From Dehalococcoidia bacterium (GTDB taxonomy: Bacteria > Chloroflexota > Dehalococcoidia > Bin125), in NCBI GenBank assembly GCA_022826965.1, contig JAJDTU010000013.1, positions 372,001-436,000 of the forward strand: a stretch of 64,000 nucleotides of DNA. Reading direction: 5' to 3'. The notes beneath the pieces were generated by a model, which saw nothing but the letters and a program-made list of their open reading frames with translations, made no database searches and was not told the origin of the DNA. The position numbers and the translations under genes are program-made. Positions 16,563 to 25,488 of this stretch are shown here, piece by piece. Each line of letters begins with the position of its first letter. The first letter of the stretch is position 1.

Positions 16563-16681
16563 CGAATCCGTGCCTCTCGCTCCGTCAACGCGTACGAATC
16601 CGACGTTAGCGCATATATGTTCTGAAAAGCAAGTCGCCCCGCCAAGCGCGGGGCGACGTGACATATCGTGCGGCGGTGCGG

Positions 16682-17179
16682 CTACCAGGTCAGGAGCTGG
16701 CGCTCGACCTCCTCGCGCGCAACCTCACGCACCCGCTGACAGAAACTCCAGCGGTAGCCTTCCGGGTCGAGCGCGTGGTAGGACCGCAGACCCCAGAAAT
16801 GGTCCTGCAGGCCCTGGACGATCGTGGCGCCCTCCAGCAGGGCTCGCTGGTAGTGTGCCTCGATGTCGCGCACGTGGATGTGAATCCGCGAGGTCGCCCG
16901 AGCTTCGCCGTCGGGAGCGCAGTTGCCGAGCTGGTCCATTTCGGACGAGAGCATCATGTACAGCCCCTCATGGCACAGCGCCGCGTGAGCGATCCGTCCG
17001 TCCGCCACCGGGTAGGAGCTCGCGAGCTCGAACCCGAACACGCGGCAGAGCCAATCGATCGCGGCCGGCGCGTCGGCGTAGGTCAGGTAGGGAAAGATCT
17101 GCTGCTGATCGACCAGCGCGTCGGGGACGTCAGGGACTGCGGTCACGTTGCTGGCCCGGGGCATTGTCGTGCGCGTCAT
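16682..17179 (-). CDS. VOC family protein, array member 1 (promoter-proximal)
   Basis: This 165-residue VOC protein is the most divergent member. It has a 25-residue N-terminal extension before FPYLTYADAPAAIDWLCRVFGF. The signature is altered to QDHFWGLRSYHALDPEGYRW, losing the acidic EDQF start, and VHVRD stands in place of VDDVD. GGGAGGT precedes ATG 17179. The 212 bp upstream, to the end of the amidase gene, should hold the array promoter. I see no obvious -35/-10 pair or operator there. Confidence 0.83.
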   Translation of the reverse strand: MTRTTMPRASNVTAVPDVPDALVDQQQIFPYLTYADAPAAIDWLCRVFGFELASSYPVADGRIAHAALCHEGLYMMLSSEMDQLGNCAPDGEARATSRIHIHVRDIEAHYQRALLEGATIVQGLQDHFWGLRSYHALDPEGYRWSFCQRVREVAREEVERQLLTW

Positions 17180-17391
17180 GTCATCTACCTCCCTGTTGCG
17201 TGGTGAAGCACACCGTGCGCCTCTACCTGGAACCGACCATATGCCCGAGCGCGCGCGCTAAGTCTTGTGGTCCGAATCACAAGTTTTGCCGAGCACACGC
17301 AACGTGTATCGCACCAACCGCAACGATGGACTCTGCACAGCCGGCTACAAGATTCGAGTGAACCGCGACGCAAGGCGACCTCGCGTGCTGC

Positions 17392-19503
17392 TTACTCGAC
17401 GCCGAGAAACTCCAGAATTCCGTCCGCAATCGCCTGGGCAATGACCTCGCGGGCGCCCGGATCTCTCAAGATTCGGGCGTCCCCTTCGTGCGTTACGTAC
17501 AGAAGCTCCAACAACACGGTCGGCATCAGGTTGCCGCGAATGATCTTCCCCGGTCCTGTTTGTGTGTCCGGATCGATCAAATCGATCGGCGGTTCGCCAA
17601 CGGTGATGTCATTCCGCCAGAGCCAGTGGTTGACGGCTGATCCGAAGGGATCCTCGGACAGCCCGAGCTCTGCCGGTTCGTATCCCCACCGACGCGCAGC
17701 GTCCGCATCGACTTGCAGAAAGGGGGCCAGCACGTAGATCGGATCGCAAGTGTTGTTGATGATCTCCCAGCAACTCGAGTCATAGACCAATGTCGAGGTT
17801 GGATAGCCGTACTCGGCCAGGCCGCGCTGCAGATGGTCGAGCAGCAGCTCGGAGAGGCGAAGGTTCGCTTCGTCCCCGTGCCAACGAGGCAGATACCACG
17901 CCTCAAGACCGTTGATTGGCAGGCGGAAGTTGGCGTTGGAGTGAATCGAGACGAACAGATCGGCCTTGGCTCGATGTGCCAGCTCGGCCCGCGCCTGGTA
18001 ATCCGGTCTCCACAGAGCCTCGTCGAGATTCAGGTACGGGCGTCCGGCTGAGCGTCGCGTCAGGGCTACGTACACACCCCTGGCTTCCAACAGCTGCTCG
18101 ATCCGAAGCGCGAACCTCAAGTTCGACTCAGCCTCCAGTACCCCGTTGTCCCAGGCGCCCGTATCGACGCCGTGGCCCGGATCGAGCACCACCACCAGCG
18201 CGTCGCCCGGCGGCTCCTCAACGACACCCGCCGCTCTCAGTTCCGCGTGATAGCGAGGGTCCTCCGTTCCAGTCCGTTCGCGAGCGACCCACGGGGTGGG
18301 CAACGCCGGCGGTGGGTGAGGAACATCCAACCACTGAGGTCGCGACAACGTCCAGGTTCCGTCGGAGTTCTTCACACTCGCTTGCCAGCGAATCCGCTCA
18401 TCGGCGGTGCGACCGCTCCAGCGCATCACCAACGTGTCGAACCCATCAGCCGACACGTAGCCACGCTCAATCCACTCGCGGTTCTCGAAGGACCATAGGC
18501 TCCAGTTCCGCCCGTCCAGCGAACGCAGCAGGAACTCCCACTCGTCCGCCTGACCGGGGTCCGGGTCGGTATCGATCCAGACACGCAGTCCGCTGCGTTG
18601 CGACAGCGGCCCCCATTCGCCCTCGAACGAGAACTCCGCCAGGCCCGGCGAGCCTGCAGCCGCGATCGACCCAATCCGAAGTCTCGACTGCTGCGGCTCC
18701 GGAAGAACGAACTCTCGCTCCGGCGCGGTGCCCCGTCGGGTGATGCCAAACGCGTAGCTGCCAGTCATCCAGGTTTCTCTGGCCTGCACGGCGATGATGG
18801 CCAGACCGTCCCTTGACGGCTCGAGGATGTCGCTGAAGGCAGGCCCCTTGGTCTGTACCTCGTCAAAGCCGGTCGATTCCGGCTCTCTCACGCTCGCCGA
18901 GAGACCGGCCACGGATCCCGGCACTGACCAGATCTCGTAACGATTCCCGGCCGCCACCGCGAAAGCGAACCAGTCCACGTCGCCCGGATTGTCGATCAGC
19001 GAGCGCTCGATCAGGACACCGGCTGCGTCGTACGAGCCGAGCCTGGCGGTAGCCAAATCCGAGCCGACCGCGTCGGAATGGCCCTGGATGCGCAGCCGGT
19101 AGGAACCGGTCGAACCTCTCACGCCCGACACGCGAGCGCGCCAGGCGCCGCTGCTCGGCGCCGTCCAGATCATCGGATGGGGAGAGCCAGGAGCCCGAGC
19201 GACCATCCGAGCTTCGGACTCGTCGCTCGCCGGCTGCCAGATCGTGATCTCCCCCGCGGGCAGCGTGTGGCGCTCGAGCGTCAGCGAATAGGTCTCCCCG
19301 GCCAGCGCGAAGAGGACGAACCAGTCCACGTCCAACGGACCATCGATCTGGGCCGTGCGGACGATCGGATCGAACGTCTCGGCCACGGCCGATCGCGGCG
19401 CCCAGGGCCCGGATACGGCAAGTGCGATCAGAGCCGCGAACGCCGCGACTGCGATACAGGCAGCCAACCGCCCGCGCAACGCCCGCTCGATGGCCCCGAC
19501 CAT
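17392..19503 (-). CDS. Secreted N-acetylmuramoyl-L-alanine amidase with PPC-like N-terminal domains
   Basis: This is a zinc amidase that cleaves the glycan-peptide bond of peptidoglycan. The N-terminus has a signal/anchor (RLAACIAVAAFAALIALAVS). Two PPC-like beta domains follow, marked by DVDWFVLFALAGETYSL and GDVDWFAFAVAAGNRYEI, then a linker of about 150 residues. The C-terminal 250 residues are Amidase_3: LDPGHGVDTG (zinc His), EAESNLRFAL (zinc Glu), SIHSNANF (zinc His) and LLELLYVTH (catalytic Glu). An in-frame ATG at 19575 would add 24 residues. Neither start has a clear ribosome site, and 19503 gives a more normal signal peptide. Acting outside the membrane on the wall is inferred from the signal. 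Confidence 0.87.
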   Translation of the reverse strand: MVGAIERALRGRLAACIAVAAFAALIALAVSGPWAPRSAVAETFDPIVRTAQIDGPLDVDWFVLFALAGETYSLTLERHTLPAGEITIWQPASDESEARMVARAPGSPHPMIWTAPSSGAWRARVSGVRGSTGSYRLRIQGHSDAVGSDLATARLGSYDAAGVLIERSLIDNPGDVDWFAFAVAAGNRYEIWSVPGSVAGLSASVREPESTGFDEVQTKGPAFSDILEPSRDGLAIIAVQARETWMTGSYAFGITRRGTAPEREFVLPEPQQSRLRIGSIAAAGSPGLAEFSFEGEWGPLSQRSGLRVWIDTDPDPGQADEWEFLLRSLDGRNWSLWSFENREWIERGYVSADGFDTLVMRWSGRTADERIRWQASVKNSDGTWTLSRPQWLDVPHPPPALPTPWVARERTGTEDPRYHAELRAAGVVEEPPGDALVVVLDPGHGVDTGAWDNGVLEAESNLRFALRIEQLLEARGVYVALTRRSAGRPYLNLDEALWRPDYQARAELAHRAKADLFVSIHSNANFRLPINGLEAWYLPRWHGDEANLRLSELLLDHLQRGLAEYGYPTSTLVYDSSCWEIINNTCDPIYVLAPFLQVDADAARRWGYEPAELGLSEDPFGSAVNHWLWRNDITVGEPPIDLIDPDTQTGPGKIIRGNLMPTVLLELLYVTHEGDARILRDPGAREVIAQAIADGILEFLGVE

Positions 19504-19702
19504 CACGGTCTGAGAATATCGGGCGGTCGATGGTCCGCGATTCAGTTTGCGGTTGGCCGTCGATGATTGAAGCATCAGCTATCAATCTGGCGCGATACCG
19601 ACCTTTCCGATAGCCTCTGAAACGTTGCGCGTTTGCGCGTGCCCATTTCACTTGCAACTACTGCGGTCCATCGAAAGCCGGTGAGCCGCCACGGAGGATG
19701 AC

Positions 19703-20833
19703 ATGGACCTCGGACTGACCGAAGAACAGGAACTGCTGAAGAATTTCGCCCGCGACTTCCTCACCAACGAGTGCACGGAGAAGCTCGTGCGCGACATGGA
19801 AGAGGACGAACGCGGCTACACCGACGACCTCTGGAACGGCATGGCCAACCAGGGCTGGATGGGCCTGATCACGGCTGAAGAACTCGGCGGCGCCGGGCTC
19901 TCCTTCCTCGACCTGTGCGTGCTGCTGGAAGAGTTCGGCCGCGCCCTGGTCCCGGGACCGTTCATCAACACCGTGCTCACCGCCGGCTTCGTCGAGGCGA
20001 TCGGCAGCGACGCGCAGAAGCAGCAGTACTGCACCGCCGTCGCGGCCGGGCAGCACGTGATGACGTTCGCCCTGACCGAGCCTTCCGCCCGCTTCGACAG
20101 TTCCGGCATCGAGACCACCTGCGAGCCGGATGGCGACGGCTACGTACTGAACGGCACCAAGCTGTTCATCCCCGACGCGCACGTCGCCGACACGATTCTC
20201 GTCGCGGCGCGCGCGGCTGGCTCCGAGGGCGACGAAGGCGTATCGCTCTTCCTCGTCCCCCGCAGCAGCGAGGGCCTGAGCACCACCGTTCTCCAGACGA
20301 TCGCCGCCGACAAGCAGTGTGAGGTCAAGCTGGACGGCGTCCGAGTCGGTTCCGACGCCCTGCTCGGCGAAGAGGGCAACATCTGGCCGATCATTGAAGT
20401 CGCGAAGCGCTACTTCACGGTCGCCTACTGCGCCTACCTCGTTGGTCTGGCCCAGCGCGACTTCGAGATCTCGGTTGACTACGCCAAGGAGCGGATCCAG
20501 TTCGGCCGCCCGATCGGTTCGTTCCAGGCGATCCAGCACAAAGCCGCGGACATGATCACCGACGTCGACGGCTCGCGCTTCATCATGTACCGCGCCGCCT
20601 GGGCGGTGACCGAAGGCGAAGACGACGCCGACCTGCAGGTCGCGATGGCGAAGGCGTGGTGCTCCGACGCGACCCGCCGGGTAGTCGCGCACGGGCAGCA
20701 GATCCACGGCGGCATCGGCTTCACCAAGGAGTACATCATCCAGCTTTACTTCCGCCGTCAGAAGATGGCCGAGCTGATGTGGGGCGACGCCGACCACCAC
20801 CGCGAGAAGGTCGCCGAACTGCTCGAGATCTAG
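19703..20833 (+). CDS. Acyl-CoA dehydrogenase family protein
   Basis: This is an FAD-dependent flavoenzyme of 376 residues for alpha,beta-dehydrogenation of acyl-CoAs. The N-terminal helices (LTEEQELLKNFARDFL), the middle beta domain with FALTEPSARFDSSG and the C-terminal helical domain with the QIHGGIGFTKEY segment are all present. The C-terminus ends LMWGDADHHREKVAELL. The general-base Glu of classical short/medium-chain enzymes is not obvious, as in many FadE-like members. It is a single gene with a terminator behind it. It may act with the enoyl-CoA hydratases elsewhere in the window, although it is not linked to them. The substrate chain is unknown. Confidence 0.9.
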   Translation: MDLGLTEEQELLKNFARDFLTNECTEKLVRDMEEDERGYTDDLWNGMANQGWMGLITAEELGGAGLSFLDLCVLLEEFGRALVPGPFINTVLTAGFVEAIGSDAQKQQYCTAVAAGQHVMTFALTEPSARFDSSGIETTCEPDGDGYVLNGTKLFIPDAHVADTILVAARAAGSEGDEGVSLFLVPRSSEGLSTTVLQTIAADKQCEVKLDGVRVGSDALLGEEGNIWPIIEVAKRYFTVAYCAYLVGLAQRDFEISVDYAKERIQFGRPIGSFQAIQHKAADMITDVDGSRFIMYRAAWAVTEGEDDADLQVAMAKAWCSDATRRVVAHGQQIHGGIGFTKEYIIQLYFRRQKMAELMWGDADHHREKVAELLEI

Positions 20834-20872
20834 GCGCTGCTCCCACGGGAGCTGTCGCGAAGCAACGAGACG

Positions 20873-20897
20873 GGGCCGCTGGCAGGCGGCCCTTTCT
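20873..20897 (+). terminator. Rho-independent terminator of the acyl-CoA dehydrogenase gene
   Basis: A 7-bp GC stem (GGGCCGC with GCGGCCC) closes a 6-nt loop TGGCAG and is followed directly by TTTCT. It lies 40 bp past the stop codon. Confidence 0.75.
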
Positions 20898-20952
20898 CAT
20901 TGCCCCGCGTTTGACAGCGGGCATTCATCGCCATGTTCGGACGTCTATCGGC

Positions 20953-21171
20953 CTACTCCGACGATTCGATCCGCGATCGTTTGCGTAGGAACCACACCCC
21001 GATCCCAAATCCAATCACACCCAGCCCGACCGCCACAACGATTGACGCGATCCAGGCCCACAGCGGCGCCGAGTAGCGACTCCCCGACATGATGAGCTCC
21101 TGGGCAGCGGCGGGCGACACCGCCATCGCCCAGGCCAAGACGGCCAGAGCGAGTCCCGGCCAGCGGAGCAT
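20953..21171 (-). CDS. Small secreted/membrane protein of unknown function
   Basis: This 72-residue protein has a signal peptide (LALAVLAWAMAVSPAAAQ) with an AxA-type site, a short exposed segment and one membrane helix (IASIVVAVGLGVIGFGIGVWF) followed by a basic stop-transfer tail. In-frame ATGs also exist at 21189 and 21258. 21171 is chosen because AGAGG sits at the right distance and the signal peptide starts at once. No family is recognised. It is transcribed divergently from the gene that opens at 21188. Confidence 0.6.
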   Translation of the reverse strand: MLRWPGLALAVLAWAMAVSPAAAQELIMSGSRYSAPLWAWIASIVVAVGLGVIGFGIGVWFLRKRSRIESSE

Positions 21172-21187
21172 CGGATAGCCTCTGATC

Positions 21188-21802
21188 ATGGCCCGCAGAC
21201 GACGCCGACGACCGGCCGACGGTCCTGAGCCGGCCGCTCCCAGAACGCGCTCTTCCATCGTGCGCCTCTCCTATCCGAATCAGGATACGTTGCGTCTCCG
21301 CACCTTTTGGTCACCGCTGCCCAACTGGGCGTATGGCGGAATCCCTGCGGTGATCACGGCGGTCATTGCCGTCGCGGCGTTCGGCGGTTCCGACCCGATC
21401 GGCGTAATCATGATCGGCGCGGCCGCGGGCTACTTTGGCGGCGGCATTCTCTGGGCCATTCTGGGCGTGGTGGGCGGCGATGTGCTGGAAGTGGATTTCG
21501 ACCTCTCCGAGGACATGGCTCGCGTCCACCAGTCGATGCTCTGGATCGTCAACCGGGACTGGAGCTTCGAGCTCTACGATGTCGAGACGATCACGATGAA
21601 GGAGCAGCGCGCACGGCCGCTCCTGCTCCAGTTCAGCGGCTCGCACAGCGCTCACATTGCCTTCGCCAATGGCAACCTGATGCGTATCGGTCGCTTCCCA
21701 ACCGAAGCCGAGGCGCTCGATGTCGGCAATGCCGTGTCGGACTTCATCGGCGTCCAGCTTGAGCGGCCCGACGCCGAGAACCGTCGCCGAGGACGCCGAT
21801 GA
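21188..21802 (+). CDS. Membrane protein of unknown function, two predicted helices
   Basis: The 204-residue frame starts with a very Arg-rich stretch. It then has two hydrophobic helices (IPAVITAVIAVAAFGG and GVIMIGAAAGYFGGGILWAILGVVGG) and a soluble, beta-rich C-terminal half (WSFELYDVETITMKEQ, LLQFSGSHSAHIAFANGN) that looks like a PH-like or YcxB-type domain. The true start may be GTG 21260, since the Arg-rich start resembles non-coding DNA and has no ribosome site. It overlaps yqeK by 4 bp (ATGA) and so opens a three-gene unit with yqeK and ruvB. No function is assigned. Confidence 0.65.
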   Translation: MARRRRRRPADGPEPAAPRTRSSIVRLSYPNQDTLRLRTFWSPLPNWAYGGIPAVITAVIAVAAFGGSDPIGVIMIGAAAGYFGGGILWAILGVVGGDVLEVDFDLSEDMARVHQSMLWIVNRDWSFELYDVETITMKEQRARPLLLQFSGSHSAHIAFANGNLMRIGRFPTEAEALDVGNAVSDFIGVQLERPDAENRRRGRR

Positions 21803-22395
21803 GCGCGACCCTGACCGATCCTGAAGCGATCCGGGGGCGATTCGTCGAGGCCATGGCCGACCGGCCGGAGAAGCTGCAGAAGCACGCCAACCGCGTCGAA
21901 CGCGGCGCGCTGCATCTAGCCGCCGTGCATGAACTGGACCGCGACATCTGCGCAGCGGCTGCGGCGGGACATGATCTCTTTCGCCACTGCAAGGACGCCG
22001 AGCTACTTGCCCTCTCGCGCAGCTACTCAGTTCCGATCACCGAAGACGAACTGGCGGCGCCGATCGTCCTGCACGGTCCGCTCGCAGCGGTCTACGCGCG
22101 CGAGGCGATGCAGGTCGATCACGACGAGATCCTGTCGGCCATCACGTATCACACCACGGCTCACCCTGACTACTCGCTCGAGTCGCTGGCCGTGTTCCTG
22201 GCCGACAAGGTTGAACCGCGCAAGGCGCGCAACGACCCCGGCCTGATGGCGGTCGCGGCGGCCGCTGAACATGACCTCTACGCCGCCGCGGCGATGTTCC
22301 TTGAGCGGCGTCTGACGAGCCAACTGAACAGCGGCCAGCCGCTTCACCCGCTTGCGGTCGCCAGCCGCAACGCGTTCCTGCGGCGGGCGCTATGA
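21799..22395 (+). CDS. yqeK: HD-domain phosphohydrolase, YqeK-like
   Basis: YqeK enzymes are HD-domain hydrolases that cleave diadenosine tetraphosphate symmetrically. The 198-residue protein has [19 protein letters not shown] near residue 30, the HD pair in [12 protein letters not shown], an acidic [18 protein letters not shown] segment, ITYHTTAH and the family tail [15 protein letters not shown]. All of these belong to YqeK. It overlaps both neighbours by 4 bp (ATGA at each junction), so it is translationally coupled to the membrane protein and to ruvB. It commonly sits near nadD and rsfS elsewhere; neither is seen here. Confidence 0.84.
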   Translation: MSATLTDPEAIRGRFVEAMADRPEKLQKHANRVERGALHLAAVHELDRDICAAAAAGHDLFRHCKDAELLALSRSYSVPITEDELAAPIVLHGPLAAVYAREAMQVDHDEILSAITYHTTAHPDYSLESLAVFLADKVEPRKARNDPGLMAVAAAAEHDLYAAAAMFLERRLTSQLNSGQPLHPLAVASRNAFLRRAL

Positions 22396-23465
22396 CGACG
22401 CCGGAGAATGGCGGCGAGGAAGGCGCGGCGGCCGGACGAGTGATTGATTCGGCCGAGACCGAGGTCGACAGCCATGACCGCGCCTTGCGCCCGACCCGAC
22501 TGGACGACTTTGTCGGCCAATCCAGTGTCCACGAGGCGATCCGCATCGCCGTCGACGCCGCCAAACAGCGCGACGAGGCGCTTGATCATCTGCTGCTCTA
22601 CGGACCACCCGGCCTGGGTAAGACCACGCTCGCACGGATCGTCGCTCGAGAACTCGGCGTCAACCTGCGTCCGACGAGCGGACCGGCGATTCAACGCGCC
22701 GGCGACATCGCCGCCATCCTGACCACGATGCAGACGCACGACGTGCTCTTCATTGACGAAATCCACCGGGTCCCGCGCTCCGCTGAGGAAGTGCTCTACT
22801 CGGCGATGGAGGACTTCCGGCTGTTCATGATGATCGGCAGCGGACCGGCGGCGCGCAGCGTCCAACTCTCGGTCAAGCCATTCACCCTGATCGGCGCGAC
22901 GACCCGGTACGCCATGATCTCTCCACCCTTGCGAGACCGCTTCGGTATGGTCCAGCGACTCGACTTCTACAGCACCGGGGAGCTCGAACAGGTCATCGTT
23001 CGCTCGGCCGAAGCGCTGGAGGTCGAACTGGAACCGGCCGGCGCCCGCAACCTGGCAGAGCGCGCCCGAGGCACCCCGAGAATCGCAAACCGGCTACTCA
23101 GGCGGGTTCGCGACTACGCCGAGGTCCGTGCCGATGGCATCATCACGGACTCAGTGGCCGACGCGGCGCTGCGCGGCCTGCGCGTGGACGAACTTGGCCT
23201 CGATGAGCATGATCGCGGTCTCCTGCGCGCGTTGATCGAGGGCTTCAACGGCGGACCGGTCGGCCTCGACACCCTCGCCGCAGCGGTGGCCGAAGACGCG
23301 GACACGGTCATGGACGTCTACGAGCCCTACCTGATCCAGCTCGGCTTCCTCGCCCGCACCCCTCGCGGCCGAGTCGCCATGCCCGCCGCCTGGATTCACC
23401 TCGGCCTCACTCCGACGGCATCGAGCCCGGACCAGGGGACCCTCTTTGAGACGGGTTCCGGGTAG
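22392..23465 (+). CDS. ruvB: Holliday junction branch-migration helicase RuvB
   Basis: This is the AAA+ motor of the RuvAB complex, which drives branch migration of Holliday junctions. The 357-residue protein shows [12 protein letters not shown], Walker A GPPGLGKT (about residues 74-81), Walker B LFIDEIHR, sensor 1 IGATTR and the arginine finger region PLRDRFG. The winged-helix C-terminus is [20 protein letters not shown]. It overlaps yqeK by 4 bp; ruvA and ruvC are not adjacent. The N-terminus is about 30 residues longer than the minimum. It converges with the ABC exporter genes 28 bp away. Confidence 0.96.
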   Translation: MTTPENGGEEGAAAGRVIDSAETEVDSHDRALRPTRLDDFVGQSSVHEAIRIAVDAAKQRDEALDHLLLYGPPGLGKTTLARIVARELGVNLRPTSGPAIQRAGDIAAILTTMQTHDVLFIDEIHRVPRSAEEVLYSAMEDFRLFMMIGSGPAARSVQLSVKPFTLIGATTRYAMISPPLRDRFGMVQRLDFYSTGELEQVIVRSAEALEVELEPAGARNLAERARGTPRIANRLLRRVRDYAEVRADGIITDSVADAALRGLRVDELGLDEHDRGLLRALIEGFNGGPVGLDTLAAAVAEDADTVMDVYEPYLIQLGFLARTPRGRVAMPAAWIHLGLTPTASSPDQGTLFETGSG

Positions 23466-23493
23466 CGCGTCCCCGCAGGGTGATGTCCCGGCC

Positions 23494-25488
23494 TCAGTCG
23501 AGCGCCAAGGCCGGCTCAGAAGATGCGGCCGTGCCATTGCGACCGTTCGCAATTGTCCGCTCCCGCATCCGGTCCAAGACCGCCAGCGCCGCGTCCTCGT
23601 CGAACTCCACCGACTCCTGCTCCGCGTACATCATCCGGTACAGCCTGGCGTAGTGGCCATCCTGGGCCAGCAGGTCGTCGTGTGATCCCTGCTCGAGGAT
23701 CCGCCCGTACTCCAGCACGATGATCCGGTCGACCGAGCGAATCGTCGACAGCCGGTGGGCAATCACAAACGCGGTGCGGCCGGTGAGCACCCGGGCGATC
23801 GCCTGCTGGATCATCGCCTCCGTCTGCGAGTCAACGTTCGCCGTCGCCTCGTCGAGGACCAGAATCCGCGGGTCGCTCAGGATCGCCCGCGCAAAGGCGA
23901 TCAGCTGTCGCTGACCAATTGACAGGTTCTGCGCCCGCTCCGCGAGCGGCGTGTCGTAGCTCTGCGGCAGCCGTTCGATCCACTCGTCAGCTCCAACCAC
24001 CTTGGCCGCCGCGATCGCCTGTTCGCGGGTCGCCTCGAGGTTCCCGTACAGAATGTTGTCCAGCACCGTACCCGAGAACAGGAACGGATCCTGCAACACG
24101 ACACCGACTCGCTGCACCAACGAGGCCCGCGTCACCTCGCGGACGTCATGCCCGTCGATCAGCACCGCGCCTTCGGTGACTTCATAGTTCCGCGTGATCA
24201 ACGAGGTGATCGACGTCTTGCCGGCGCCGGTCTCGCCAACCAGCGCGACCGTCTCGCCGGGCTGAACTTCCAGATCGAGATCGAACAACACTCGCACGCC
24301 GTCGACGTACTCCAACGAGACGTTGTCGAAGTGCACGTGTCCGGCGATGTCGGGCAGATCCCTCGCCTCGTCTGAGTCCTCGATCTCCGGGTCGGTGTCG
24401 AGCACTTCAAACACGCGCTCCGCGCCGGCCATCGCCCGCTGGAACATCGTGTATTGCAGCACCAGGTCGCGTACCGGGTCGAGGAACCGCTGAATCCCGA
24501 TCGCAAACGCCACGATCCCGGCCACGCCGGCCGCCTCTTCGAGGCTGCCGTTCGTCAATCGAGCCACCGCGATGGCGATGACAATGGCGGTCGCAACGGC
24601 AATCAGGATCTCAACCAGCGGCATAATTGCCGCCGAGAGCAGACCCGCCCGCCGGGTCGCGCGGAGATTCCAGTTGTTGATCCGGTCGAATCGTCGCGCG
24701 TTCTCCGACTCCCGGTTCAGACTCTGCACCACCCGCACGCCGTTCAGATCCTCATTCAGCGTCGAGTTCACCGCCGCGATCGCCACGCGAGTCTCGAGGA
24801 ACGCGCGACGCGCACGCCGGCTCCAGAATGCCATGCAGACAACGAGGACGGGCAGAATCGTGAAGGTGCCCAGCGCCATCTGCCAGTCGATGTAGAGGAA
24901 CACACCGATCATGATCAGCAGGCCAAAGATGTCGCCGATCACCGTCAACACGCCGGAGGTCAGCATCTCCTGCAACACCTGCACGTCGGAGGTGACGCGC
25001 GACATAATCGCCCCGACCTCGCCGCGGTCGTAGAAGCGATGCTCCAGACGCATCAGGTGGTCGAAGACGTCCTGACGCATCCTGCGCAGGATCGGATGGC
25101 CGACATTGGCCATCAGCCACTGACGAACGAATTCGCTGCCCCACGACACCAACACCACGACCCCAAACAGGAGTGCGATGCGGTCGAGCGTCGCAACCAC
25201 GCCGTTGTCGAGCGCGCCTTGCAACGCTTCGTAGACGATCAGCACCTGCACGCTTTGCGCCACCGCGAAGATCGCGTTGGCGATGATCGCGGCGGCCAAC
25301 GGCTTCTTGTGCGGGCCGATGTAGCGGCCGAAGCGACGCACGAGCTGCGGGTTGTAGAGCGCGCCGTATTCCTTGTCCCAGCCGTCGGCCATCGAGGCGG
25401 AACTCGCCCAGCCGCTGCGCGGACCATGCCCGCCCCCGCCCAGGTTGGAGCTCCAACCGCCGGCCATGCCGCCGCCCATCATGCCCAT
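23494..25488 (-). CDS. ABC exporter half-transporter, subunit with degenerate LSIGQ signature
   Basis: This 664-residue protein has a six-helix permease domain after a Gly/Met-rich cytosolic N-terminus (MGMMGGGMAGG), and a C-terminal ATPase. Walker A is GETGAGKT, the signature is LSIGQRQ (usual LSGGQ) and Walker B ends in the canonical Glu, LVLDEATANVD. The coupling-helix region and SRVTSDVQ are typical of MsbA/LmrA-like exporters. The start codon abuts the stop of the upstream half-transporter at 25489-27381. The two should form a heterodimer in the inner membrane. The altered signature complements the altered Walker B of the partner. The substrate (lipid or drug) is unknown. Confidence 0.92.
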   Translation of the reverse strand: MGMMGGGMAGGWSSNLGGGGHGPRSGWASSASMADGWDKEYGALYNPQLVRRFGRYIGPHKKPLAAAIIANAIFAVAQSVQVLIVYEALQGALDNGVVATLDRIALLFGVVVLVSWGSEFVRQWLMANVGHPILRRMRQDVFDHLMRLEHRFYDRGEVGAIMSRVTSDVQVLQEMLTSGVLTVIGDIFGLLIMIGVFLYIDWQMALGTFTILPVLVVCMAFWSRRARRAFLETRVAIAAVNSTLNEDLNGVRVVQSLNRESENARRFDRINNWNLRATRRAGLLSAAIMPLVEILIAVATAIVIAIAVARLTNGSLEEAAGVAGIVAFAIGIQRFLDPVRDLVLQYTMFQRAMAGAERVFEVLDTDPEIEDSDEARDLPDIAGHVHFDNVSLEYVDGVRVLFDLDLEVQPGETVALVGETGAGKTSITSLITRNYEVTEGAVLIDGHDVREVTRASLVQRVGVVLQDPFLFSGTVLDNILYGNLEATREQAIAAAKVVGADEWIERLPQSYDTPLAERAQNLSIGQRQLIAFARAILSDPRILVLDEATANVDSQTEAMIQQAIARVLTGRTAFVIAHRLSTIRSVDRIIVLEYGRILEQGSHDDLLAQDGHYARLYRMMYAEQESVEFDEDAALAVLDRMRERTIANGRNGTAASSEPALALD

